From the NCBI GenBank assembly GCA_023229795.1, contig JALNYP010000074.1, positions 1 to 17,322 on the forward strand: a DNA stretch of 17,322 bases, given 5' to 3'. This document shows positions 6,132-13,597 of the stretch, one piece after another. This DNA comes from Syntrophobacterales bacterium (GTDB lineage Bacteria > Desulfobacterota > Desulfobaccia > Desulfobaccales > 0-14-0-80-60-11). The notes beneath the pieces are model-generated. The model saw only the letters and a program-made list of their open reading frames with translations. It was not told the DNA's origin and did not search any database. Every line of letters starts with the position of its first letter. Position 1 is the first letter of the stretch. The translations under genes and the position numbers were made by a program.

Positions 6132-8776
6132 CCAACCGGAATAAACCGGCGGCCGCGCCCCGCACCCTGGAGGTCATCACCACCCACCTCAACGCCGACT
6201 TTGACGCCATGGCTTCCATGGTGGCCGCCAAAAAGCTCTACCCCGACGCCCTGTTGGTCTTTCCGGGCTCCCAGGAGCGCAACCTCCGGGACTTTTTCAT
6301 CCGCTCCAGTTTTTATTTCGTAGATTTTACCCGGATGAAACAGGTGCCCTTGGAGGAGATCAAGCGCCTCATCCTGGTGGACACCCGCCAGGCCTCGCGC
6401 ATCGGCAAATTCGCCGAAGTGGCCGCCAGTGGCGCGGTGGATATTCACATCTACGACCACCACCCCGATAGCGACGAAGACGTGCACGGCAGCGTGGAGG
6501 TGGTGGAAATGGTAGGGTCCACCACCGCCATCCTCACCCGCATCATCAAGGAGCGGGGCATCGCCTTGTCTCCCCCCGAGGCCACCGTCATGGCCCTGGG
6601 CCTGTTCGAGGATACCGGGTCCTTCACCTTTGCCTCCACCACCCCCCAGGATTTTGAGGCCGGCGCCTTTCTCCTCAGCCGGGGCGCCGATCTCAACGTA
6701 GTCTCCGAAATCATCACCCGGGAACTAAACGCCGAGCAGGTGGCCCTCCTCAACGACCTCCTGGAACACTCCACCAGCTTCCACGCCGGGGGTATCGAAG
6801 TGGTCCTGGCCCGCACCACCGCCCCGGAATACGTCCCCGATTTCGCGGTGGTGGCCCACCGCCTCATGGACGTGGAAAATATTCAGGTGCTCTTTGCCTT
6901 GGCCCAGATGGAGGACCGGGTCTTTGTGGTGGGCCGGAGCCGCCTGCCCGAGGTGGACGTGGCCGACATCCTCTCCGAAATGGGGGGCGGCGGACACAGC
7001 TATGCCGCGTCCGCGGCCATCAAAGACCAGCCCCTGGCCCAGGTGGAGGAAAAATTGCGGCAAATCCTCCAGGCCCGGATACATCCCCGGCGTTTGGCCC
7101 GGGAGATCATGAGCTTCCCGGTCAAATCCGTTACCCCGGAGGTCACCCTGGAGGAAGCGGAAGTCATGCTCAACCGGTATAGCATCAATGCCCTGCCGGT
7201 CATTACCGGCGGCAAGCTCCTGGGCCTGATTTCCCGCCAAACCGTGGAAAAGGGCATTTTTCACGGCTTGAGGCGCCATCCGGTCAAGGACTACATGAAC
7301 AGCGAAGTGTCCACGGTGGACCCTGAGGCCTCCATCGCCGAAATCCGGGACCGCCTGGTCATCAACAAGCAGCGCGTCCTGCCGGTGGTGGAAGACGGCA
7401 AGGTCATCGGCCTGATCAGCCGCACCGACCTCCTCCACCTGCTCATTTCAGAAAATGACGAAGCCCAATGGTCCCAGCCGATCCGCACCAAGAACATCGA
7501 ATCCATGATGCGGGAGCGCCTGCCCAAACCCATCCTGGAAATCTTGAAGCAGGTGGGCCAGGTGGCGGAGGAATTAACCTATCACGCTTACGTGGTGGGC
7601 GGGTTCGTCCGGGACCTGCTGCTCAAGCACGAGAACCTGGACATCGATATCGTCATTGAAGGGGACGCCATTGTCTTCGCCCGGCGGTTCGCGGCCCAAT
7701 TCGGCGCCCGGTCCCGGGAGTTCCAAAAATTCAAGACCGCGGTGATTATTTTCCCCGACGGCTTTAAGATCGACGTGGCCACCGCCCGCACCGAATACTA
7801 CGAGGCCCCGGGCGCGCTGCCCATCGTGGAATATAGCTCCATCAAGATGGACCTCTACCGCCGGGACTTCACCATCAACACCCTGGCGTTGAAGCTCAAT
7901 CCCGGTGAATTCGGCACCTTGCTGGATTTTTTCGGGGCCCAGCGGGATATAAAGGAAGGCCGTATCAGCCTGCTCCACAACCTGAGCTTCGTCGAAGATC
8001 CCACCCGGGTCTTCCGGGCCATCCGCTTCGAACAGCGCTTCAAATTCCGCATCACCAAGCTGGCCGCCAACCTGATCAACAACGCGGTCAAGAACAACTT
8101 TTTCGACCGCCTCTCCGGCGCCCGCCTGTTCGGGGAACTGCGGCTCATCCTCCAGGAGGAAAATCCCATTCCCGCCATCACCCGTCTGGCGGAATTCCAA
8201 CTCCTCATTGCGGTGCATCCTCGGCTGGGCTTCGACGATGCCACCCGCCTCATGCTGGAGCGCATCCAGGCGGTCCTCTCCTGGTACGACCTGCTCTATC
8301 TGGAGGGCAAGTATAGCCGCTGGCTGGTATACTTCCTGGGATTGGTAGATCATCTGACCCTGACGGAACTGGAAGAGATGCTGGGCCGCTTCAACCTGTC
8401 CCCCAAGCAGGCCGCGGCCATCCTCAAAGGCAAAGAGGCCGCCGACCAGGCCTTGGTCAGACTCTTCCGCGTCGGGGAACCGAGCCGGACCCAGGTCTAC
8501 CACCTCCTGACCCCCCTGGCCACCGAGTTCATCCTGATGATGATGGCCAAATCCCGCCACGAGAGCTCCCGGAAGGCCATCTCTCTCTTTTTCACCCACC
8601 TCAAGCATCTCAAGCCCGACCTCAAAGGGCGGGACCTGGTGGCCCTGGGCTATAAACCCGGCCCCCTCATCAAAGAGATGCTGGACCGCCTGCTCGAAGC
8701 CCGCCTCAACGAAAAGGTCAAAAACCGGGCCGAGGAGAAGGACTTTATCCGCCGCGCTTTCGGGCCTCCTCAATAA
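6128..8776 (+). CDS. DHH/DHHA1 phosphoesterase - CBS pair - tRNA nucleotidyltransferase/poly(A) polymerase fusion
   Basis: An 882-residue three-part protein. Residues 14-165 form a DHH phosphoesterase domain with the expected metal ligands: H20, D24 and D26 in HLNADFDA, D85 in LVDTR, D110-H111-H112 and D162 in EDTG. The DHHA1 substrate-binding domain ends with GGGGH (286-290). Two CBS domains, which commonly bind adenine nucleotides, occupy about 322-380 and 386-442. The class II nucleotidyltransferase head starts near 468, with GGFVRD (491-496), the catalytic pair D505 and D507 in NLDIDIVIEG, RRDFTINTLA (578-587) and DPTRVFRAIRF (624-634), followed by a helical tail. Fusions of this architecture are known in Deltaproteobacteria, Aquifex and cyanobacteria, where such enzymes may be A-adding, CCA-adding or poly(A) polymerases. 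The activity here is undecided. All catalytic residues checked are intact. Start ATG 6128 overlaps the xerD stop (ATGA), implying coupled translation. Confidence 0.93.
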   Translation: MTNRNKPAAAPRTLEVITTHLNADFDAMASMVAAKKLYPDALLVFPGSQERNLRDFFIRSSFYFVDFTRMKQVPLEEIKRLILVDTRQASRIGKFAEVAASGAVDIHIYDHHPDSDEDVHGSVEVVEMVGSTTAILTRIIKERGIALSPPEATVMALGLFEDTGSFTFASTTPQDFEAGAFLLSRGADLNVVSEIITRELNAEQVALLNDLLEHSTSFHAGGIEVVLARTTAPEYVPDFAVVAHRLMDVENIQVLFALAQMEDRVFVVGRSRLPEVDVADILSEMGGGGHSYAASAAIKDQPLAQVEEKLRQILQARIHPRRLAREIMSFPVKSVTPEVTLEEAEVMLNRYSINALPVITGGKLLGLISRQTVEKGIFHGLRRHPVKDYMNSEVSTVDPEASIAEIRDRLVINKQRVLPVVEDGKVIGLISRTDLLHLLISENDEAQWSQPIRTKNIESMMRERLPKPILEILKQVGQVAEELTYHAYVVGGFVRDLLLKHENLDIDIVIEGDAIVFARRFAAQFGARSREFQKFKTAVIIFPDGFKIDVATARTEYYEAPGALPIVEYSSIKMDLYRRDFTINTLALKLNPGEFGTLLDFFGAQRDIKEGRISLLHNLSFVEDPTRVFRAIRFEQRFKFRITKLAANLINNAVKNNFFDRLSGARLFGELRLILQEENPIPAITRLAEFQLLIAVHPRLGFDDATRLMLERIQAVLSWYDLLYLEGKYSRWLVYFLGLVDHLTLTELEEMLGRFNLSPKQAAAILKGKEAADQALVRLFRVGEPSRTQVYHLLTPLATEFILMMMAKSRHESSRKAISLFFTHLKHLKPDLKGRDLVALGYKPGPLIKEMLDRLLEARLNEKVKNRAEEKDFIRRAFGPPQ

Positions 8777-8785
8777 GACCTTCCG

Positions 8786-8979
8786 TAGGGGCGGACCTAT
8801 AGCGTTTGCTATAAATTCAATCAACTTGCTCATTTTTAAATCCCCCTAAATCCCCCTTTTCCAAAGGGGGACTTTTATAGCAATTCCTTGTAGTTCCCCC
8901 CTTTGACAAAGGGGGGTTAGGGGGGATTTTGGTTTTTGAGCATGTGCCATAACGGGCGCACACGCAGGCGCGCCCCTAC
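8786..8979. repeat. Composite repeat: two-hairpin element interrupted by a C/G-rich palindromic element
   Basis: The left end, TAGGGGCGGACCTA (8786-8799), is identical to 747-760. The right end (8954-8979) matches 780-805 in 24 of 26 positions. The 19 bases that join them in the first copy are replaced here by 154 bases (8800-8953). That insert contains the palindrome TATAGC-GTTT-GCTATA at its left edge, a hairpin CCCCCTTT/AAAGGGGG (8852-8859 with 8863-8870), a second hairpin CCCCCCTTTG/CAAAGGGGGG (8896-8905 with 8907-8916), and long-range complementarity between 8838-8849 and 8917-8929. It fills the gap between two convergent genes and could act as a bidirectional terminator, though no standard T tract is present. 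Confidence 0.75.
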
Positions 8980-9011
8980 ATCGCACGGCTAATCTGAAAC
9001 GAAACTTGAAA

Positions 9012-9674
9012 TTACAACGCAGGTCTCAGATAGGTAGGCACCAGTTGGGCGGGGTTGGCGGTTTGGCCCGATTCCAGGCGGTGCAACGCCAGGCGGGCCA
9101 CGGTCGCGGCCCGGGGCAGGCGCAGGTCCGGCGGAGCCCAGGCGATCTCCGGGGGCAGCAGCGCCGTCAGGGTGTCGTGGTGGGCCTCGAGGCCGGGGCC
9201 GGTAAGGACCATCGGGGCGTGCAGCCGGCCCGGCAGTTCACCCACCGCCATTCGCAGCGGCCCTTCCAGGAGCCGGGGCCGATTCTCCGGGCCGCGAAAC
9301 AACCCCCAGAAGACCTCACCCCTTTTCGCGTCCATGACCACCCCGATGGGGTCCGGCTGCCACGGCACCTGGGCCGCCAGCACCTCCATGGTGGGCACCG
9401 GCACCAGGGGAATTTTCAGGGACCAGGCCAGAGTCTTGGCGGTGGCCAGACCGATCCTGAGCCCGGTAAAGTTGCCGGGACCCACGCTCACGGCCACAGC
9501 CGCCAGGTCCGCCGGTTGCTTGCCGGTCCGGTTGAAGATCGCTTCCACCCCGGGCAACAGCCGGGTCAGGTAAGCGCCGTGGGCCTCCAGACCATATTCC
9601 ATCAGCACCCGGTCGCCCTCCGCCAGGGCCAGGCTGCCCTTTTCGGTGGCGGTATCGAGAGCCAGGATCAGCAC
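9012..9674 (-). CDS. tsaB: tRNA threonylcarbamoyladenosine biosynthesis protein TsaB
   Basis: Scaffold partner of TsaD (with TsaE) in t6A37 formation; an ASKHA-fold protein without its own known catalysis. It has 220 residues, normal for TsaB. The N-terminus LILALDTAT (2-10) and the signature GPGNFTGLRIG (65-75) are diagnostic; AHGAYLTRLLP (31-41) matches the dimer-interface helix region. The start is GTG at 9672-9674, only 4 bases after the rseP stop, so translation is likely coupled. The Shine-Dalgarno is not obvious. It is the last gene of the dxr-rseP-tsaB unit. TsaC is at 3331-3996; tsaD and tsaE are not in the window. Confidence 0.94.
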   Translation of the reverse strand: MLILALDTATEKGSLALAEGDRVLMEYGLEAHGAYLTRLLPGVEAIFNRTGKQPADLAAVAVSVGPGNFTGLRIGLATAKTLAWSLKIPLVPVPTMEVLAAQVPWQPDPIGVVMDAKRGEVFWGLFRGPENRPRLLEGPLRMAVGELPGRLHAPMVLTGPGLEAHHDTLTALLPPEIAWAPPDLRLPRAATVARLALHRLESGQTANPAQLVPTYLRPAL

Positions 9675-9678
9675 GGTT

Positions 9679-10752
9679 TTAGTGGGCCTGGGTCGTCATC
9701 AGCCGCAGAATATCTTGATAGAACACCAGGATCATCAGGGCCAGGATCAACATCAGGCCCAAGCCCTGGGCCATCTCCCGGTGCTTGATGTCCACCGGCT
9801 TGCCCCGAATCGCTTCCAGGGTGAAGAAAAACAGGTGGCCCCCATCCAGAATCGGAATGGGCAGGAGGTTGAGCAGAAAGAGGTTGACGCTCAACGCGGC
9901 CATAAACTGCAGCAGGGCCGCCGCCCCCATTTCCGCCTGCTTGCCAGCCACCTGGGCGATGAGAATCGGCCCGCCCATGTTCTTCAACGGCACTTCCCGG
10001 GTTACCAGTTTATAGAGGCTCTCTACAGTCAGCCAGGTAAGGCGGCCTGTATAGAGCACGCCCGCCCCCAGGGCCTGGACCGGCCCCACATGTTCGATGG
10101 CCGGCTTCTCTCCGGAGGTAATGCCGATAATCACGGCCGAGACCTTGGACCCGAAAATATCTGTGGTTTCCATGCGCTCGGGAGTCAGGCGGAGCTCAAA
10201 GACCCGCTCGCCCCGCTGCACCGACAGGGTCAAAGGTTTCTCGCCGACCTGGCGGATGGTTTGGGAGAGGTCTTCCCACCGGCTCACCTTCTGCCCCGCC
10301 ACGGATAAAATCTTATCCCCCTTTTCCAGGCCGGCCTGGGCCGCGGGAGACCCCTCTTTCACCCCGCCGATTTCCGTGGTGAGATAAGGAATGCCGGAAA
10401 AGGTGAACACCAGCCAGAGCGCCAGGGCCGCAAAAATGAGATTAAAGGCGGGGCCGGCCATCACAATCACAAACCGGTGCCAGAGCGAGTGATGGGAAAA
10501 GGATACGGGTTCCAGTTCGGGAGGCACTTCGTCGTTGGGATTTTCCCCGAATAGCTTGACGTAGCCGCCCAGCGGCACTACGGATAGGCGATAATCTGTC
10601 TCCCCGATCTTTTTATGCAGGAACTTCGGTGGGAAGCCCAGGGAAAAGGCGTCCACCCGGACTCCGAAGAGTTTGGCCATGAGGAAATGGCCCAATTCGT
10701 GGACGAAGACGAGAACTCCCAGGACTATGATGGTTGCAAAAACAGTGATCAT
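9679..10752 (-). CDS. rseP: RIP metalloprotease RseP (site-2 protease family)
   Basis: Inner-membrane zinc protease that cuts transmembrane anti-sigma factors after a first periplasmic cleavage, releasing envelope-stress sigma factors. In 357 residues it shows the zinc motif H18-E19-L-G-H22 in the first membrane helix, the GFPP/PLGGYVK region (39-66), a second helix around 93-118, one PDZ domain (about 125-195) with the usual GSPAAQAGL-KGDKIL core, and the third zinc ligand region NLLPIPILDGGH (295-306, D303). E. coli RseP is about 450 residues with two PDZ domains; this shorter single-PDZ form is common in other phyla and in deltaproteobacteria. The start ATG 10750-10752 has an AGGAG-like element about 14 bases upstream, rather distant. 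It follows dxr by 34 bases, an arrangement conserved in many bacteria. No sigma or anti-sigma gene is in the window. Confidence 0.95.
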   Translation of the reverse strand: MITVFATIIVLGVLVFVHELGHFLMAKLFGVRVDAFSLGFPPKFLHKKIGETDYRLSVVPLGGYVKLFGENPNDEVPPELEPVSFSHHSLWHRFVIVMAGPAFNLIFAALALWLVFTFSGIPYLTTEIGGVKEGSPAAQAGLEKGDKILSVAGQKVSRWEDLSQTIRQVGEKPLTLSVQRGERVFELRLTPERMETTDIFGSKVSAVIIGITSGEKPAIEHVGPVQALGAGVLYTGRLTWLTVESLYKLVTREVPLKNMGGPILIAQVAGKQAEMGAAALLQFMAALSVNLFLLNLLPIPILDGGHLFFFTLEAIRGKPVDIKHREMAQGLGLMLILALMILVFYQDILRLMTTQAH

Positions 10753-10786
10753 ATAAGCTTAGAGTACTCCTGCGGCGGATTCTTAA

Positions 10787-11956
10787 TCAAGAATGATATC
10801 GGCCCTGATTGATCAAACCATGGGCAAAATCCCGGGCCCAACGGTTCACGGCCAGAACCTGTTCCAGGCTTTCCAGTGGTTGCTGTTGATGCGCGGCCAT
10901 GGTGGCCTCCACCGTTTGGGGAATGCCCATAAAGCTTAAACGGCCTTCCAGGAACGCGGCCACCGCCATTTCGTTGGCGGCATTGAGCACCGCCGGCATG
11001 GTGCCCCCGTTCCGGGCCGCAGCATAACCCAGACCCAAACCCGGAAACCGGGTCAGATCTGGAGCTTCAAAGGTGAGCTGCCCCACCCGGCACAGGTCCA
11101 GGGGCGGAGAGCTCAGGGGCAGCCGCCGGGGATAGGTCAGGGCATAGGCGATGGGCAGGCGCATGTCCGGCACCCCCAATTGGGCCAGCACCGAGCCGTC
11201 CACAAACTCCACCAGGGAATGAATGATGCTCTGAGGATGGATGTAAACCCCTACCTGATCCACCGGCAGCCCGAAGAGCACCGAGGCCTCGATGACCTCC
11301 AGGGCCTTGTTCATCATGGTGGCCGAGTCGATGGTAATCTTGGGCCCCATGGACCAGTTGGGATGCTTCAGGGCCTGGGCCGCAGTAACCTGGCCCAGGC
11401 GCTCCGCCTCCCAGGTCCGAAACGGCCCCCCGGACGCCGTCAGCCAGAGCCGGCCCACGTCCTCCGGGCGCTGGCCCTGCAACGCCTGAAAAATGGCGCT
11501 GTGCTCGCTGTCCACGGGAAGGATGGGCACGCCCTTAGCCTTGGCCGCGGCCATCACCAGGGAGCCCGCAGCCACCAGGGTCTCTTTGTTCGCCAAAGCC
11601 ACCGGAATGCCGGCCTCAATCGCGGCCAGGGTGGGTTCCAGGCCCACCGCGCCCACCATGGCCGAGACCACCAGGTCCACTCCATCGGCGAGAGCCACTT
11701 CCTTGGCGCCTTCCGGCCCCCATAAAATGGCCGGATGCCTATTCGCGGGCAAAAGAAGCTTCAGCCGCCCCGCGGTCTCTTGATCTCGGACCGATACCCG
11801 GAGGGGTTGGAATTCTTGAATTTGTTGAGCCAGGACCTCGACGTTTTGGCCCGCGGCCAACCCCGTCACAGCAAACTCCCCGGGGTGCTCGGCCACCACC
11901 GCCAGGGTGCTGCGGCCGATGGAGCCGGTAGAACCAAGAATAGCTAGGCGCTTCAT
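10787..11956 (-). CDS. dxr: 1-deoxy-D-xylulose-5-phosphate reductoisomerase
   Basis: Converts DXP to methylerythritol phosphate with NADPH, the committed step of the MEP isoprenoid pathway. The 389 residues match the usual length. Visible are the NADPH-binding GSTGSIG (8-14), ANKETLV (122-128), the metal-ligand stretch PVDSEHSA (147-154, with D149 and E151), the flexible-loop start SGGPFR (175-180), HPNWSMGPKITIDSATMMNK (198-217) and E220, then IHPQSIIHSLVEF (239-251). Start ATG 11954-11956 is directly before the conserved KRLAILGSTGSIG. A good sigma-70-type promoter sits about 90 bases upstream, so dxr probably opens the dxr-rseP-tsaB transcript. Nothing is missing or unusual in the active site. 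Confidence 0.97.
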   Translation of the reverse strand: MKRLAILGSTGSIGRSTLAVVAEHPGEFAVTGLAAGQNVEVLAQQIQEFQPLRVSVRDQETAGRLKLLLPANRHPAILWGPEGAKEVALADGVDLVVSAMVGAVGLEPTLAAIEAGIPVALANKETLVAAGSLVMAAAKAKGVPILPVDSEHSAIFQALQGQRPEDVGRLWLTASGGPFRTWEAERLGQVTAAQALKHPNWSMGPKITIDSATMMNKALEVIEASVLFGLPVDQVGVYIHPQSIIHSLVEFVDGSVLAQLGVPDMRLPIAYALTYPRRLPLSSPPLDLCRVGQLTFEAPDLTRFPGLGLGYAAARNGGTMPAVLNAANEMAVAAFLEGRLSFMGIPQTVEATMAAHQQQPLESLEQVLAVNRWARDFAHGLINQGRYHS

Positions 11957-12048
11957 AAAATTGGCGACGTCCTTGTTATGTCGGCGGACCCGGTTTCGGG
12001 CCCTGGGGAAGTTTCCTCATGTACGGACTAAGTTTTACAGATAGATGT

Positions 12049-12077
12049 ATTCTATCCCCTCGCCCTCCGGCTGTAAA
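12049..12077 (-). promoter_or_regulatory. Sigma-70-type promoter for dxr-rseP-tsaB
   Basis: On the minus strand, -35 TTTACA (12072-12077) is separated by exactly 17 bases from -10 TAGAAT (12049-12054); each hexamer matches the consensus in 5 of 6 positions. The predicted start near 12042 leaves an untranslated leader of about 85 bases, which contains a short GC hairpin around 11987-12004 (GGGCCCG-AAA-CCGGGTCC, one G-T pair). It lies in the 148-base gap between the TIM-barrel gene and dxr. Confidence 0.6.
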
Positions 12078-12104
12078 GCAATTACGGCAGCCGCGGCCCG
12101 GCCT

Positions 12105-12902
12105 CTACCACGGCCAAATCTCGGCCAGATACTCCAGGGACGGCTCCAGGCTGCCTTCCTGATGAGGTTCCAGCGTAATGGAGGGGCGGCGGTGGTGCGC
12201 GGCCAGATATCGGAGGACCTCTTTGAGCGGGACCCGGCCAGCCCCCAAGGCCAGGTGGGAATCGCCATCCCCGTGGTTGTCATGCAGGTGCAGATGGCCG
12301 ATGACCGGAGCCAGGGTTTTGAGCCAGGTATCGAAATCTCCGGTGCTGAAGGCCAGGAGGTGCCCCACGTCAAAGCAGACCTGCACATTGGGCATGTTCA
12401 CCCGTTTCAGGACTTCCCGGAAGAGCTCCGGGTCGGTCTCATAGACGTTTTCCAGCATCACCGGCACGCCATACGGCGCCGCCAGGGCGGCCAACTCCTT
12501 CCAGGTAGCGGCGCTCCGGGCCAGCCAGTTCTCCTGGTCCCAGCGATAATGCCGCTCTTCATAGCCCAGATGACAAACCACCGCCCTCGGCCGAAAGACC
12601 GGCAAATAACGGAAGGCCTGGCGCAGCCGGCGGCGCGACGCCGCCAGCACGCCATCGTCCAGCGCCCCCGGAGCCAGGTCTTGAAAAGGGCCGTGCAGGG
12701 TGATGTGCCGCCCCGCGGCTTGAAAGGCCCCAGCCGCCCGGCGAAAGAACCCGGGAGCGTAATGCCCCAGGCTATAGGCGTCCAGGCCAATCTCCGGATT
12801 GAGGCCCCGGCGCAAAAAGAGCTCGAGGTACCCGGCCTGCAGAAAGGCAAAGGGGATATTGACCTGGACCTGGGCCACCAGGGCCGCCGTGCTGATCCCC
12901 AT
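12105..12902 (-). CDS. Sugar phosphate isomerase/epimerase-like TIM-barrel protein (AP endonuclease 2 superfamily)
   Basis: A 265-residue xylose-isomerase-like TIM barrel. The likely metal ligands line up along the strands: H70 (LHGPF), H111 (CHLGY), E151 (LENVYE), D178 and H181 (CFDVGH), H205 in HLHDNH, D214-S-H216 and E245 (TLEPH). This array also resembles the zinc site of endonuclease IV, which shares the fold, but the HLHDN-G-x-D-x-HLALG pattern is typical of the sugar isomerase/epimerase branch, so that is preferred. The substrate is unknown. The start ATG is 11 bases after the epimerase stop, so the two are probably one transcript. No strong Shine-Dalgarno is visible at this start. Co-occurrence with methylmalonyl-CoA epimerase has no obvious metabolic explanation. 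Confidence 0.82.
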   Translation of the reverse strand: MGISTAALVAQVQVNIPFAFLQAGYLELFLRRGLNPEIGLDAYSLGHYAPGFFRRAAGAFQAAGRHITLHGPFQDLAPGALDDGVLAASRRRLRQAFRYLPVFRPRAVVCHLGYEERHYRWDQENWLARSAATWKELAALAAPYGVPVMLENVYETDPELFREVLKRVNMPNVQVCFDVGHLLAFSTGDFDTWLKTLAPVIGHLHLHDNHGDGDSHLALGAGRVPLKEVLRYLAAHHRRPSITLEPHQEGSLEPSLEYLAEIWPW

Positions 12903-12913
12903 CGAGGTTTAGC

Positions 12914-13321
12914 TCAGTGGGGATACTGGCACAATTCCACCAGCAGGCCAAAGGTGGCCTTGGGGTGGATAAAGGCCACCAACGCGCCGTGGGCGCCCTC
13001 CCGGGGTTTCTCATCGATGAGGCGCACCCCCATGGCCTTCAGTTCCGCTACCGCGGCATGGATATCCTCCACCTCCAGGGCCAGGTGATGGAAGCCTTCG
13101 CCCTTGGTCTCCAGAAACTTGCCCACCGCGCTGTCGGGCTGGGTGGGCAGCAGCAGTTCCAGGTTCGATTCCCCGACCTGGATGAAGCTAACCTTGACCT
13201 TCTGGGCCTCAACAACTTCTTCGCCGGCGAGCTTCAGACCGAGGCCTTCAGTATAGAGTTTTTTGGGGGGCTCCAGATCCTTGACGGCGATACCTAAGTG
13301 CGCAATCCGTTTGACCTTCAT
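12914..13321 (-). CDS. mce: Methylmalonyl-CoA epimerase (VOC fold)
   Basis: Interconverts (R)- and (S)-methylmalonyl-CoA, linking propionyl-CoA metabolism to methylmalonyl-CoA mutase. The 135 residues form two glyoxalase-like repeats. The expected metal ligands are present: H8 (RIAHLGIAV), E55 in NLELL, H79 (GFHHLALEV, or H78) and E129 (LLVELCQ). KVKVSFIQVGESNLELL and HPKATFGLLVEL are typical of this enzyme rather than of lactoylglutathione lyase. The start ATG 13319-13321 has a near-perfect AAGGAGG Shine-Dalgarno about 6 bases upstream. A possible promoter lies further up (minus strand TTGCAG-N17-TATAGC around 13395-13425). No mutase or carboxylase gene is in the window. Confidence 0.9.
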   Translation of the reverse strand: MKVKRIAHLGIAVKDLEPPKKLYTEGLGLKLAGEEVVEAQKVKVSFIQVGESNLELLLPTQPDSAVGKFLETKGEGFHHLALEVEDIHAAVAELKAMGVRLIDEKPREGAHGALVAFIHPKATFGLLVELCQYPH

Positions 13322-13597
13322 GAATCTTCCTCCTTATCCGCGAGTCAATTTTTGTCCTGAGAAGTTGCTGGCCAGGCGTAGGGCCCGCCTTGCCCGCTAT
13401 AAATAAATGGGTTTTCTTCTGCAAAGATATCGCAACCAATCATAAACACCCTGGAAGGGCATCAAACTCCTCTTGTCTTTAAGCACTCGAATTATATATG
13501 ATGGCGCCAGGAAGGAAAAGCCCGGGGGCACCGGTTGGCGATTTTTCCTCCGGCCCCGACTATACCATAATCGATTCTGATACAGGCAGGTTTGCTG
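13322..13597. other. Divergent intergenic region between mce and the M20 gene
   Basis: These 276 bases separate divergently transcribed genes. On the minus strand a weak -35/-10 pair (TTGCAG-N17-TATAGC) can be drawn toward mce. On the plus strand TTGGCG at 13535-13540 and TATACC at 13561-13566 are spaced 20 bases, a poor match. A minus-strand open frame through this region continues antisense to the M20 gene and has no family features. No strong hairpin or repeat was seen. Confidence 0.4.

Noticed and set aside
7574..8833. A long minus-strand open frame (419 codons) opposite the fusion gene.
   Set aside because: It lies antisense to a gene with intact catalytic motifs, in GC-rich DNA where such shadow frames are expected, and has no Shine-Dalgarno or family motif.
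8838..8929. CRISPR-like repeated C/G-rich blocks.
   Set aside because: The blocks are short inverted arms of hairpins without equal-length spacers or direct repeats of CRISPR size.
9006..9788. A 260-codon plus-strand frame opposite tsaB and the end of rseP.
   Set aside because: Antisense to well-identified genes; rich in Gln, Gly, His and Pro as expected from GC-rich reverse frames.
12903..12925. tRNA-like text: TTAGCTCAGTGGGG resembles a tRNA D-arm.
   Set aside because: It spans the mce stop codon and the mce/TIM-barrel gap. No matching acceptor stem, anticodon arm or TTCGA-type T-loop follows at the right distance.
12045..13088. A 347-codon plus-strand open frame opposite the TIM-barrel and epimerase genes.
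   Set aside because: Antisense to two genes with clear motifs; its composition is typical of a GC-driven shadow frame.
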